The notes beneath the pieces are model-generated. The model did no database searches and was not told the DNA's origin. It was given only the letters and a program-made list of their open reading frames with translations. A stretch of DNA of 64,000 nt from Streptomyces sp. A012304 (GTDB lineage Bacteria; Actinomycetota; Actinomycetes; Streptomycetales; Streptomycetaceae), in assembly GCF_026008495.1 (NCBI RefSeq), contig NZ_BQUN01000097.1, positions 1 to 64,000 of the forward strand, read 5' to 3'. The position numbers and the translations under genes were made by a program. Below are positions 9,088 to 18,400 of the stretch, one piece after another (position 1 is the stretch's first letter; every line of letters begins with the position of its first letter).

Positions 9088-10116
9088 TCAGGACAGCGGA
9101 GCGGTCGACCCCCTGATCACCACGCGGCAGGGCAGCGTCTCGACGCCCGAGCGCCGCGCCCCCGAGATCGCGGTGAACAGCGCGTGCGCGGCGGCGCGTC
9201 CGACCTGCTCCAAATTCATGTCGACACTGGTCAGCGGCGGGCGGGAGGCGGCGGTGAGGACCCGCCAGTTGTCGAAGCCCATGACCGCCACGTCCTCCGG
9301 CACCCGGTGGCCGCGCTCGCGCAGCACGTCCATCACACCGCGGGCGATCTGGTCGCTGCCGCACAGCACGGCGTCCACGTCCGGGTGCCTGTCCAGCAGC
9401 AGCGCGGTCGCCGCCCGGCCCCAGCCCTCCGACCACGCCCCGAAGCGCGGTTCGCCCACCGGGGCGAGACCGGCCTCGGCGAGCGCGGCCGCCGCCCCCG
9501 TGGCCCGGTCCCGCGCGGCGAGGTAGCCGGGGTCACCGGTGATGTGCGCGATCCGGGTACGGCCGCAGGCGAGCAGGTGCTCCACCGCGATCCGGCCGGC
9601 GTCGACGTTGTCGGGCACGATGGACAGATCCTCCGGATCGTCCGACGGCGCGTACGCGTAGACCACCGGAACGGGCAGCTCACGCCCCAGGGACGGACGC
9701 GGATCCGTCCGGCTGCCCACCACGATCAGACCGTCCACCCGGCGCCCGAGCAGGGCCCGCACATGGTGCTGCTCACGGATCGCGTCCCCCCGGGCGTCGC
9801 ACAGGAAGACCGCGACCTCGCCCGCGCCGAAGGCGTCCTCGGCGCCCATCAGGATCGGGATGCTGAACCGGCCCTCCAGGTCGCTGGTGAGCAGACCCAC
9901 CGTGCCCGTGCGCCCGGCGAGCAGCCCGCGCGCCAGCTGGTTGGGCCGGAACGACAGCCGCTCGGCCGCCTCGATCACCCGCTGCCGGGTCTCGGCCCGC
10001 ACCTGGCTGCGGCCGTTGAGGGCCTTCGACGCGGTGGCGATGGACACGCCCGCCAGCCGGGCGACGTCGCCGAGCGTGGCGGGATGCGGACGAGAGGGGC
10101 CGGCGGTCTGGGGCAT
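9088..10116 (-). CDS. LacI-family transcriptional regulator of the beta-arabinooligosaccharide locus
   Basis: The 342-aa protein has an N-terminal LacI helix-turn-helix (about 12-60: ATLGDVARLAGVSIATASKA, with hinge RPNQLARGL) and a periplasmic-binding-protein-like effector domain (about 65-342, with GTVGLL, DGLIVVG, RIAHITGD and the GFDNW loop near the C-terminus). The start is ATG 10116 after AGGAG. It lies between the leftward GH121-GH43 operon and the rightward ABC/GH127 operon, so it is placed to control both. Most LacI proteins of this class repress until a sugar binds; here an imported arabinose disaccharide or L-arabinose is the likely effector, by inference. The matching 22-nt elements at both flanking promoters are the probable targets. 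Confidence 0.9.
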   Translation of the reverse strand: MPQTAGPSRPHPATLGDVARLAGVSIATASKALNGRSQVRAETRQRVIEAAERLSFRPNQLARGLLAGRTGTVGLLTSDLEGRFSIPILMGAEDAFGAGEVAVFLCDARGDAIREQHHVRALLGRRVDGLIVVGSRTDPRPSLGRELPVPVVYAYAPSDDPEDLSIVPDNVDAGRIAVEHLLACGRTRIAHITGDPGYLAARDRATGAAAALAEAGLAPVGEPRFGAWSEGWGRAATALLLDRHPDVDAVLCGSDQIARGVMDVLRERGHRVPEDVAVMGFDNWRVLTAASRPPLTSVDMNLEQVGRAAAHALFTAISGARRSGVETLPCRVVIRGSTAPLS

Positions 10117-10236
10117 TGGGGGTTCTCCTGTCTCGCGTCGCGTGCCAAAACCGTACGCGATGAGTTTCGGCGCAGGGGCGACAAGTGTGCTTTCGCGGGT
10201 TTCCGTGGTGCTTCGAAAGCGGTGAGTGCAAGGGGA

Positions 10237-10265
10237 TTGACGGGCAGTGAGCAGAGTCCTAGCTT
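10237..10265 (+). promoter_or_regulatory. Sigma-70-type promoter of the ABC-GH127-GH121-GH146 operon
   Basis: TTGACG (10237-10242) and TAGCTT (10260-10265) are spaced by exactly 17 bp, giving a start point just upstream of or inside the candidate operator at 10269-10290. Confidence 0.7.
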
Positions 10266-10268
10266 TCA

Positions 10269-10290
10269 GAAAGCCTTTTCGGTTCATTTC
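10269..10290 (+). promoter_or_regulatory. Candidate LacI operator of the ABC-GH127 operon
   Basis: The 22-nt element begins GAAAGCCTTTTCGGT and ends TTTC. It matches the element at 8997-9018 at about 17 of 22 positions and lies three bases after the -10 box. An overlapping perfect palindrome GCTTTC-A-GAAAGC (10262-10274) and a related GCTT-CGA-AAGC (10210-10220) are also present, so the exact binding site could be offset by a few bases. Confidence 0.6.
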
Positions 10291-10307
10291 TGTCGAGGGG
10301 GATCGTC

Positions 10308-11624
10308 ATGCGGAGCACGACCGGACCACGTGGACAGATACGCCGACTCGTCACCGGTGCCGTCGCGTTGCTCGCCGCCGCGACCCTGGTCACGGCATGC
10401 GGATCGGGGGATGACGGTCCGAGCGGCGGGAACCGGGGCGCGGCGGCGGACGCCAAGGGCGTCGACGACGGCACCACACTGACGATGTGGACCCGCGCCG
10501 CCACCCGGCCGCAGAGCGAGGCCCTGGTCAAGGCGTACAACGCCGGCCACAAGAACAAGATCGAACTCACCGTCGTCCCCACCGACGACTACCAGGCCAA
10601 GGTCGGCGCCGCCGCAGGCTCCCGCGACCTGCCCGACCTGTTCGCCTCCGACGTGGTGTTCGTGCCCAACTACACCTCCAGCCGTCTCTTCGCCGACCTC
10701 ACCGAACGCGTCGACGCCCTCCCCTTCGCCCGGCACCTGGCCCGGTCGCACATCAAGGCCGGCACCCACGACGGCAAGAAGTACGTCGTACCCCACACCC
10801 TCGACCTGTCCGTGCTCTTCTACAACAAGGACCTCTACGAGCGGGCGAAGCTCGACCCCGCGAAGCCTCCCACCACCCTCGCCGAGTGGGACCGGCACGC
10901 ACGCGCGGTGGACGCGCTCGGCTCAGGCGTCGACGGCACCTTCTTCGGCGGCAACTGCGGCGGCTGCGGCGTCTTCACCTGGTGGCCGTCCATCTGGGCG
11001 GCCGGCGAGGACGTCCTCGACGAGGACGGCACCGAGGCCGACCTCGCCTCCGCCACCGCGCGGAAGGTGTACGACACCTACCGCGGCTGGGTCCGGGACG
11101 ACATCGTCGCCCCCGGCGCGCGCGAGGAGACCGGCACCACCTGGACCGGCGTCTTTCCCAAGGGCAAGGTCGGCGTGATGCCCATGCCGTCGACCACCCT
11201 CGGACTGATGCCGAAGGGCCTCGACCTCGGGGTCGCGCCCATCCCGGGACCCGACGGCGGCAGGTCGACCTTCGTCGGCGGTGACGCCATCGGCATCTCC
11301 GCCACCAGCGACAAGGCCGACCAGGCCTGGAACTTCCTCGCCTGGTCGCTGGACGACGAGGCGCAGGTCGAGGTCGTCGCCGCGCACAAGGACGTGGTGG
11401 CCCGCACCGACCTCGCGTCCAACAAGTACTCCGACGCGGACCCGCGCCTGGTCACCATCAACCAACTCGTGGCGGACGGCCGCACCCCGTACGCGCTGAA
11501 GTTCGGCCAGACCTTCAACGACCCCAACGGCCCCTGGCTGACCCTGATGCGCGACGCCGTCTTCGGCGACGGGAAGTCCCTGGAGAAGAACAACGAGGCG
11601 GTCAGCGCCTCACTGGCCGACTGA
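10308..11624 (+). CDS. ABC sugar transporter substrate-binding lipoprotein
   Basis: This 438-aa family-1 extracellular solute-binding protein has a lipoprotein signal with lipobox LVTAC (Cys about 27), then a type-I two-lobe fold with LTMWTRA, the DLPDLFASDVV loop and the hinge region VLFYNKDLYERA. It should capture the oligosaccharides released by the secreted enzymes and pass them to the two permeases that follow. GAGGGGG precedes ATG 10308. First gene of the rightward operon. No ATPase gene occurs in the operon, so the shared MsiK ATPase is the likely energy source, as known for other Streptomyces CUT1 importers. The ligand is inferred from the neighbours (arabinobiose or longer). Confidence 0.9.
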   Translation: MRSTTGPRGQIRRLVTGAVALLAAATLVTACGSGDDGPSGGNRGAAADAKGVDDGTTLTMWTRAATRPQSEALVKAYNAGHKNKIELTVVPTDDYQAKVGAAAGSRDLPDLFASDVVFVPNYTSSRLFADLTERVDALPFARHLARSHIKAGTHDGKKYVVPHTLDLSVLFYNKDLYERAKLDPAKPPTTLAEWDRHARAVDALGSGVDGTFFGGNCGGCGVFTWWPSIWAAGEDVLDEDGTEADLASATARKVYDTYRGWVRDDIVAPGAREETGTTWTGVFPKGKVGVMPMPSTTLGLMPKGLDLGVAPIPGPDGGRSTFVGGDAIGISATSDKADQAWNFLAWSLDDEAQVEVVAAHKDVVARTDLASNKYSDADPRLVTINQLVADGRTPYALKFGQTFNDPNGPWLTLMRDAVFGDGKSLEKNNEAVSASLAD

Positions 11625-11673
11625 GCGGCCCTGCCCCGCCCTCGACACCCCCGTCGCACGGCCAAGGAGAGCC

Positions 11674-12645
11674 ATGCAGGTGAAGGCAGCCGACCCCGCG
11701 GCGGCCGACCCCCCGGCCCGGGCCCGGCCCGGGAACGAGGTCCCGCCGCCCCGACCCGCCCGCGCGCCCCGATGGCGGTCTCGCACCGCCCAGGGCCTCG
11801 GCTACGCCGCCCCCACCGCCCTGTTCGTCGCCGTCTTCTTCGTGCTGCCCCTGCTGCTCGTCGCTCAGATGTCGCTCAGCGACTGGCCGCTTCTCGCGGG
11901 CGACCAGGGCGGCAACGCCCCCGAGAACTACACCGACATCACCGACAGCCCCCTGTTCTGGCCCGCCGTCCGCTTCACCCTCCTGTACACCGTGATCGTC
12001 ACCGTCGTACTGCTCGGGCTGGCCCTGCTGCTCGCCCTGCTGGTGCAGGAGTCCCGCCCCGGAGCCGGCTTCTTCCGCACGGTGTACTTCCTGCCCGGCG
12101 CCCTCGGCCTGGCCTCCGCCTCCCTGCTGTTCTGGGGCCTGTACAGCCCCACCACCGGCCCCCTGAGCCGCACCCTGGAGAAACTGGGACTGGTCGACGA
12201 CCCGGTGTCCTTCCTCGGCACGCCGACCTCCGCGCTGCTGTCGACGGTGTTCCTGGTCGTCTGGAAATTCGCCGGCTTCTACATGCTGATCCTGCTCGTG
12301 GGACTCCAGCGCATCCCCCACGAGGTGTACGAGGCGGCACGCATGGACGGCGCGAGCCGCGGCCAGATCTTCCGCTCCATCACCCTGCCGCTGCTGCGGC
12401 CCTCCCTCGCCCTGTCCCTGCTGCTGTGCGTCACCGGATCCCTCCTCGCCTTCGACCAGTTCTTCGTCCTCACCAAGGGCGGACCCGACAACAGCACCGT
12501 CACCATGGTGCAGCTGGTCTACCGGGAGGCCTTCCAGCGGCTGGACCTCGGCACCGCGGCGGCCCTGTCGATCATCGTGCTGGCCGCGCTGCTCCTGCTC
12601 AACATCGCGCAGTTCCGCGGTCTGCGCCGCGCCGACGAGTCATGA
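11674..12645 (+). CDS. ABC sugar transporter permease (MalF-type)
   Basis: The 323-aa membrane protein has a proline-rich cytoplasmic N-tail (1-35) and six transmembrane segments. The cytoplasmic EAA loop that docks the ATPase is at about residue 220: EAARMDGASRGQIFRSITLP. AAGGAGAG precedes ATG 11674. Its stop codon overlaps the ATG of the partner permease (ATGA at 12642-12645), so the two subunits are translationally coupled, as usual for heterodimeric CUT1 importers. Confidence 0.9.
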   Translation: MQVKAADPAAADPPARARPGNEVPPPRPARAPRWRSRTAQGLGYAAPTALFVAVFFVLPLLLVAQMSLSDWPLLAGDQGGNAPENYTDITDSPLFWPAVRFTLLYTVIVTVVLLGLALLLALLVQESRPGAGFFRTVYFLPGALGLASASLLFWGLYSPTTGPLSRTLEKLGLVDDPVSFLGTPTSALLSTVFLVVWKFAGFYMLILLVGLQRIPHEVYEAARMDGASRGQIFRSITLPLLRPSLALSLLLCVTGSLLAFDQFFVLTKGGPDNSTVTMVQLVYREAFQRLDLGTAAALSIIVLAALLLLNIAQFRGLRRADES

Positions 12646-13496
12646 CCCACCCCTCCTGGAGAAGGGACCCCACGGTGCTCACCCGCGCCCTCGGCCGGAC
12701 GCCGTACTACGTCGTCGCCGGAGGACTGGCCGTCATCTTCCTCTTCCCCCTGCTGTGGAACGCCTGGGCCTCGGTCAGCCCACAGCCCGGCACCGCGCAG
12801 GAGTCCGGCTACGGCCTCGGCAACTACCGCACCCTGCTCGACTACGACGCGGGCCTGTGGCGATACCTCCTCAACAGCACCCTCGTGTCGGTGCTGACCG
12901 TCGCCCTGACCCTCGGCGTGTCCTTGCTGGGCGGCTACGCCTTCGCCCGCTTCGACTTCCCCGGCAAGAACCCGCTGTTCCTGCTGACCCTGGCCATCCT
13001 CATGGTCCCCTACGCCACGCTGCTGATCCCGCTCTACGTGCTGCTCGGCAGACTGCACCTGCAGAACTCGCTGATCGGGCTGAGTCTGGTGCTGGCCATG
13101 TTCCAACTGCCGTTCGCCACCTTCATGATGCGGATCTCCTTCGAGGCGGTGCCGCGCGAACTGGAGGAGTCGGCGCTCGTCGACGGCTGCGGATCGGCGG
13201 GCGCGCTGCGCCGCGTCCTCCTCCCGGCGGTACGGCCCGGACTGATCACGGTCGGGCTGTTCGCCTTCCTCGCCGCCTGGAACGACTTCATCGCACCGCT
13301 GATCCTGATCTCCGACAGCGAGAAGGCGCCCCTGCCGCTGGCCGTGGCGAACCTGCGCCAGCAGAGCATGGGCGCCGTCGACTACGGCGCCACCGAGGCC
13401 GGCGTGGTCGTCCTCGCCGTGCCCTGCCTGCTCCTCTTCCTGCTGCTGCAACGCCACTACGTGCGCGGCTTCATGTCGGGCGCGCTGAAGGGATGA
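12642..13496 (+). CDS. ABC sugar transporter permease (MalG-type)
   Basis: The 284-aa protein has six membrane segments and an EAA loop variant (ELEESALVDGCGSAGALRRV) at about residue 178-197, followed by the LPAVRPGL turn. It pairs with the permease that overlaps its start by four bases. The C-terminus HYVRGFMSGALKG matches the G-rich ending of MalG-class permeases. The next gene (GH127) begins one base after the stop codon, so the whole set is one transcription and translation unit. Confidence 0.9.
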   Translation: MTHPSWRRDPTVLTRALGRTPYYVVAGGLAVIFLFPLLWNAWASVSPQPGTAQESGYGLGNYRTLLDYDAGLWRYLLNSTLVSVLTVALTLGVSLLGGYAFARFDFPGKNPLFLLTLAILMVPYATLLIPLYVLLGRLHLQNSLIGLSLVLAMFQLPFATFMMRISFEAVPRELEESALVDGCGSAGALRRVLLPAVRPGLITVGLFAFLAAWNDFIAPLILISDSEKAPLPLAVANLRQQSMGAVDYGATEAGVVVLAVPCLLLFLLLQRHYVRGFMSGALKG

Positions 13497-13497
13497 C

Positions 13498-15438
13498 GTG
13501 GTGAAGGAGAACACAGCGGGGTCCCCCCTGCTGCCGGTGGCCCCGACCCGAGGCCGGCTGCGGCCCCTCGGGCTCGACGAGGTGCGGATCACCGGCGGCT
13601 TCTGGGCCCGGCGCCGGCACACCAACGCGACCGCCACTCTCGACCACTGCCACGACTGGATGGAACGCGTCGGCTGGATCGGCAACTTCCGCGCCGCCGT
13701 CGAGGGCCGCGTCCACCGCGACCGGCGGGGCCGCGAGTTCGCCGACTCCGACGTCTACAAGCTGCTCGAAGCCATGGCCTGGGAGGGCGGCCGGCACACG
13801 GGCGGCGCGCTCGACGCGGTCACCGAGGTGATCGCCCCCGCCCAGGAACCGGACGGCTACCTCAACACCGCCTTCGGCCGCCCCGGCCAGCAGCCCCGTT
13901 ACAGCGACCTCGAATGGGGCCACGAGCTGTACTGCTACGGGCACCTGATCCAGGCCGGCGTCGCCCAGACCCGGGCCCTCGGCGAGGGCGAGCTGACGAA
14001 GATCGCCCGACGCGCCGCCGACCACGTGTGTGCCGCCTTCGGTCCGGGCGGCATCGAGGGCGTCTGCGGCCACCCGGAGATCGAGACGGCCCTCGTGGAA
14101 CTCGCCAGGGTCACGGGGGAGCAGCGCTACCTCGACCAGGCCGCGCTCTTCGTCGCCCGCCGCGGCCACGGCACCCTCGCCGACATCGAGTTCGGCCGTG
14201 CCTACTACCAGGACGACATTCCCGTGCGGGACGCCACCGTGCTGCGCGGCCACGCCGTGCGCGCCCTCTACCTCGCGGCCGGCGCCGTCGACGTGGCCGT
14301 GGAGACGGGCGACGACGCCCTGCTCGCCGCCGTCGTACGGCAGTGGGAGACCACGGTCGCCCGGCGGACCTACCTCACCGGCGGCATGGGCTCCCACCAC
14401 CGCGACGAGTCCTTCGGCGACGACTTCGTCCTCCCGCCCGACCGCGCCTACTCGGAGACCTGCGCCGGCGTCGCCTCCGTGATGCTCGCCTGGCGGCTGC
14501 TGCTGGCCACCGGCGAGCCGCGCTTCGCCGACCTGGCGGAACGGACCCTGTTCAACGTCGTGGCGACCTCCCCCTCGCAGGACGGCCGGGCCTTCTTCTA
14601 CGCCAACACCCTGCACCGGCGCCGCCGGGGCACCGTCCCCCGGCCGGACGCGGAGAGCCCGCGCGCCGAGTCGAGCCTGCGCGCCCCCTGGTTCGCGGTG
14701 TCCTGCTGTCCGACCAACGTGGCCCGCACCCTGGCCCTGCTGCCCGCGTACCTGGCGACGGCGGACGACCACGGCGTCCAGCTGCACCAGTACGCCGACG
14801 CGGAGATCACCACCGTCCTCACCGGCGGTCACGAGGTCGCGCTGCGCGTGCGCACCGACTACCCCTCCGGCGGCACCGTGAGCGTGCGGATCGCCCGGTC
14901 CCCGGACCGGCCCTGGACCCTGTCGCTGCGCGTCCCCGCCTGGACGGGGGGCGCCACCGCCTGGCTGACCGGCCCGGACGGCGTCCGCCGGCCCGTCGCG
15001 CAAGGCACGGCCGAGGTCACCCGGCTCTTCCGCCCCGGCGACGAGATCCGGCTCGACCTGCCCGTCGCACCGCGCTGGATCACACCCGACCCCCGCGTCG
15101 ACGCCGTACGCGGCACGGTCGCCGTCCAGCGCGGGCCGCTGGTGTACTGCGCCGAGTCCGTCGACCTGCCCGGCGGCCGGGACGTCGACGCCGTACGGGT
15201 GGATCCGGCCGCCGCGCCGCAGGACGGGCCCGGCGACACCGTCGTCGTACCCGGTGAACTCGCCGCGCCCCGCGACACGGAGTGGCCCTACGCGCCGCTG
15301 GACGGGCCCGCCGCGCCCCCCGGCGAAAGCGCCGGGATCGTCCTGGTGCCGTACCACTCCTGGGCCGGCCGCGGCCCCTCGACGATGCGCGTGTGGCTGC
15401 CGACGGCGCAACCGGACGCCACCGGGGCGGGGAGGTAG
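13498..15438 (+). CDS. GH127 beta-L-arabinofuranosidase (HypBA1-type, cytoplasmic)
   Basis: The 646-aa enzyme lacks a signal peptide, so it acts on imported sugar. All residues known from HypBA1 are present at nearly constant offset: the acid/base Glu304 in HRDESFG, and the zinc-thiolate site Glu320, Cys322 (SETC) and Cys403-Cys404 (SCCPTN), of which the first Cys of the pair is the nucleophile. GH127 cleaves terminal beta-1,2-L-arabinofuranose, turning Ara-beta-1,2-Ara into arabinose, which fits a secreted arabinobiosidase plus an importer upstream. The start is GTG 13498 or GTG 13501; both follow the permease stop directly. It lies third behind the ABC genes in the operon. Confidence 0.9.
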   Translation: MVKENTAGSPLLPVAPTRGRLRPLGLDEVRITGGFWARRRHTNATATLDHCHDWMERVGWIGNFRAAVEGRVHRDRRGREFADSDVYKLLEAMAWEGGRHTGGALDAVTEVIAPAQEPDGYLNTAFGRPGQQPRYSDLEWGHELYCYGHLIQAGVAQTRALGEGELTKIARRAADHVCAAFGPGGIEGVCGHPEIETALVELARVTGEQRYLDQAALFVARRGHGTLADIEFGRAYYQDDIPVRDATVLRGHAVRALYLAAGAVDVAVETGDDALLAAVVRQWETTVARRTYLTGGMGSHHRDESFGDDFVLPPDRAYSETCAGVASVMLAWRLLLATGEPRFADLAERTLFNVVATSPSQDGRAFFYANTLHRRRRGTVPRPDAESPRAESSLRAPWFAVSCCPTNVARTLALLPAYLATADDHGVQLHQYADAEITTVLTGGHEVALRVRTDYPSGGTVSVRIARSPDRPWTLSLRVPAWTGGATAWLTGPDGVRRPVAQGTAEVTRLFRPGDEIRLDLPVAPRWITPDPRVDAVRGTVAVQRGPLVYCAESVDLPGGRDVDAVRVDPAAAPQDGPGDTVVVPGELAAPRDTEWPYAPLDGPAAPPGESAGIVLVPYHSWAGRGPSTMRVWLPTAQPDATGAGR

Positions 15439-15443
15439 CGGCC

Positions 15444-18400
15444 GTGCGAGGACACCACCACCGTGCCGTCCTGGCGGCGCTGCTCGGCCTCGGCCTGCTG
15501 ACCTCGCTCGCCGCGGCCCCGCCCGCCGCCGCGGACAACGCGGCCATCGGCTACCCCGTGTACTCCGGAGCCACCGACCCCGTGCCCGAACTCCCGGCCG
15601 GCTTCACCACCTACCGCACCCTGCGCGCCCAGTACGAGGCCGACCGCAGGGCGGGCGACGGCACCGACTTCTGGATGGACCGGATGCTGGCCCGCAAGGG
15701 CGAGGACCCGGCGGGCGACTGGCTGTTCACCCGGGGCCGGGCGGTGTTCATGAAGGAACACGGCCCCGCCCGGCTCGGCTTCGCCGGGAAGGTCGCCTAC
15801 TGGGAGAGCATCGACAACCGCTCCGCCTACACCGTCGACCTGGCCGTGGGCGGCGAGAAGCTCGCCCTGAGCGAGGACACCGGCGCCAGGACGCAGACCC
15901 CGAGCCACTGGCGCGGCGTGTTCACCCACGAGGCCACCGGACTGAAGGTGACACAGACCAAGTTCATCACCGACGCCAACGTCGCCGTGACGAACCTGGC
16001 CGTCACCAACACCGGCCCCGTACGCCGCGAGATCACACTGCGCGCCGCCTCGCCGTACACCACGACCGCCGAGGGCCGGGAACTCACCGGCACGGTGGCC
16101 GCGAAGAACAACCTCACCACCGTCTTCCCCCGCCTCAGCGGCGACGGCATGACAGCCGACGGCGCGAGCCTGACGCGTGCGCTGGCGGTGCCCGCGGGCG
16201 CGACCGTCACCGTGAAGGTCCAACTCGGTTTCGTCACCGAGGAGATCACCTCCTCGCGCCCCGAGTACGACGCCGTGCGCACGGCGACCCCGGCGACCGC
16301 CTTCCGGCGCCACGTCCAGACGTACAACCGCTGGTGGGCCGAGAACCTGCCCTACACCGACCTGCCCGACGACAACATCGAGAAGACGCTGTACTACCGC
16401 TGGTGGCTGCTGCGCTACAACTACCTCGACGCCGACATCCCGGGCAACGACTACCAGTTCCCCACCTCCATGGAGGGCGTCCTCGGCTACAACAACGCCA
16501 TCGCCCTGACCGTCGGCATGTTCGTCGACGACCTCAAGTACCTGCGCGACCCGAGCTACTCCTACGGCCCGTGGGTGTCGGCCGGCGAGGTGTCGAAGAA
16601 CGGCAAGTACACCGACAACCCGGGGGACCCGGAGAACTGGTCCAACAGCTACACCCAGTACATCTCCGAGGCCGCCTGGCGCTCCTACCAGGTGCACGGC
16701 GGGCCCGACGGCATCGTGCGCAACCTCGCCCGGTACGCGGAGGGCGACGTGCGCGGCCAGCTGGCGGCCTACGACCACGACGGCAACGGGCTGATCGAGT
16801 ACGACTGGGGCGCCATGACCGGCAACGACGCCGACGCGGTGTCCTTCGACTGGAAGCCGGGACGGCTCGACCGCGCCGAATCGGCGTACGTCTTCAGCAA
16901 CGCCACGGCGGCGGCCCACGCCTACGACCTGCTCGGCGAGCGGGCGAACGCCGACCGGATGCGCGCGACCGCGAACCGGGTGAAGGACGCGGTCCTGGAG
17001 CACCTGTGGGACCCCGACGACAAGCTGCTCAAGCACCGGCACGTCGCCACCGACAGCCTCGTGCCCTGGAAGGAGATCAACAACTACTACCCGTACAGCG
17101 TCGGCCTGATGCCCACGCCGGACCAGGACCCCCAGTACCTGGAGGCCCTGCGGCTGTGGGCGGACGCGAAGCAGTACCCCGTCTTCCCGTTCTTCACCGC
17201 CAACCAGGCCGACAAGGCGGAGGCGGCCGAGCAGGGCCACCCGGGGAGCAACAACTTCTCCGTCATCAACTCCACCGTCACCTTCCGCTTCCTCTCCTCG
17301 GTGCTGCGCAAGTACCCCAACCGGTACATCGACCGCACCTGGTACAAGAAGCTGCTGTCCTGGAACGCCTGGGCCCACTACATCGACGGCGACAACCGGT
17401 GGCCCGACCAGAACGAGTTCTGGGCCGACGGCAGCGCCGACCCGCAGAAGATCGGCTACCGCTCCTGGATCCACCACACCATGCTCGGCACCACCAACTG
17501 GACGGTGATCGAGGACGCGATGGGCTTCCGGCCGCGCGACGACCGGAAGATCGAATTGTGGCCGATCGACGTCGACTGGCCGCACTTCGCCGTCACGGAC
17601 ATCAACTACCGCGGCACCGACGTGGCCGTCCTGTGGGACGAACCAGGGGACGGGAAGCGGCCGTACGGAAAGCGGGTCCCCGAGGGCTACTCCCTCTACC
17701 TCGACGGCAGGCTCGCCCTCACCTCCGACCGCCTCACCCACCTCCTCTACGATCCCGCCACCCGCGAGGTGACCCTCCCCGACGGCGGAGACGCCGAGGT
17801 CCGCGCCACCGGCCTGCGCACGGCCGTGGCGGAGCCGCGGGATGTCCGCTACGGCCCCGGGGAGCGCGTCACCGACCTCTTCGCCAAGGCGGGCCGCGAC
17901 CTGACCGGAGCGGCGAAGGACAACCTCGCCGCCGGTGCCACGGCCCGGGCCTCCCACGAGGAGCTGGGACGCGGGGCGGTCGGCGCCGTCGACGGCTCCA
18001 CCGCCAACGAGCCCTTCTGGGGCGCCCGTGGGTCGGGCGACGCCGAGGACTGGTACGAGATCGACTTCGGCCGGCCGCGCGCGGTCGACGACGTCCGGCT
18101 CCACTTCTACAGCGACAAACGGCCGGGCGGATACGCCGAACCCGCCCTCTACGCCGTGCAGTACCAGGCCGGCGACGGACAGTGGAAGGACGTGACCGGA
18201 CCGGTCAAGTCACCGGTCGTTCCGAGGGCCAACCTCAACCAGGTGCGCTTCAAGGCCGTGACGACCCAGAAGCTGCGGGTGCTGATGCGGCACCGGGACG
18301 GTCATACGAGCGGGCTGAAGGAGGTCCAGGCGTTCGCCACCGGGGCCAGGGTCCCGGCGGCCCGCAACCGGGCCCCGTACGTCGAGGCGTGGCGCGACAC

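Noticed and set aside
10141..10180. A third copy of the 22-nt operator in front of the LacI gene (CCAAAAC...GTTTCGG)
   Set aside because: Only the outer A/T-rich arms match; the CCTTTT/GGT core is missing, so it was not called.
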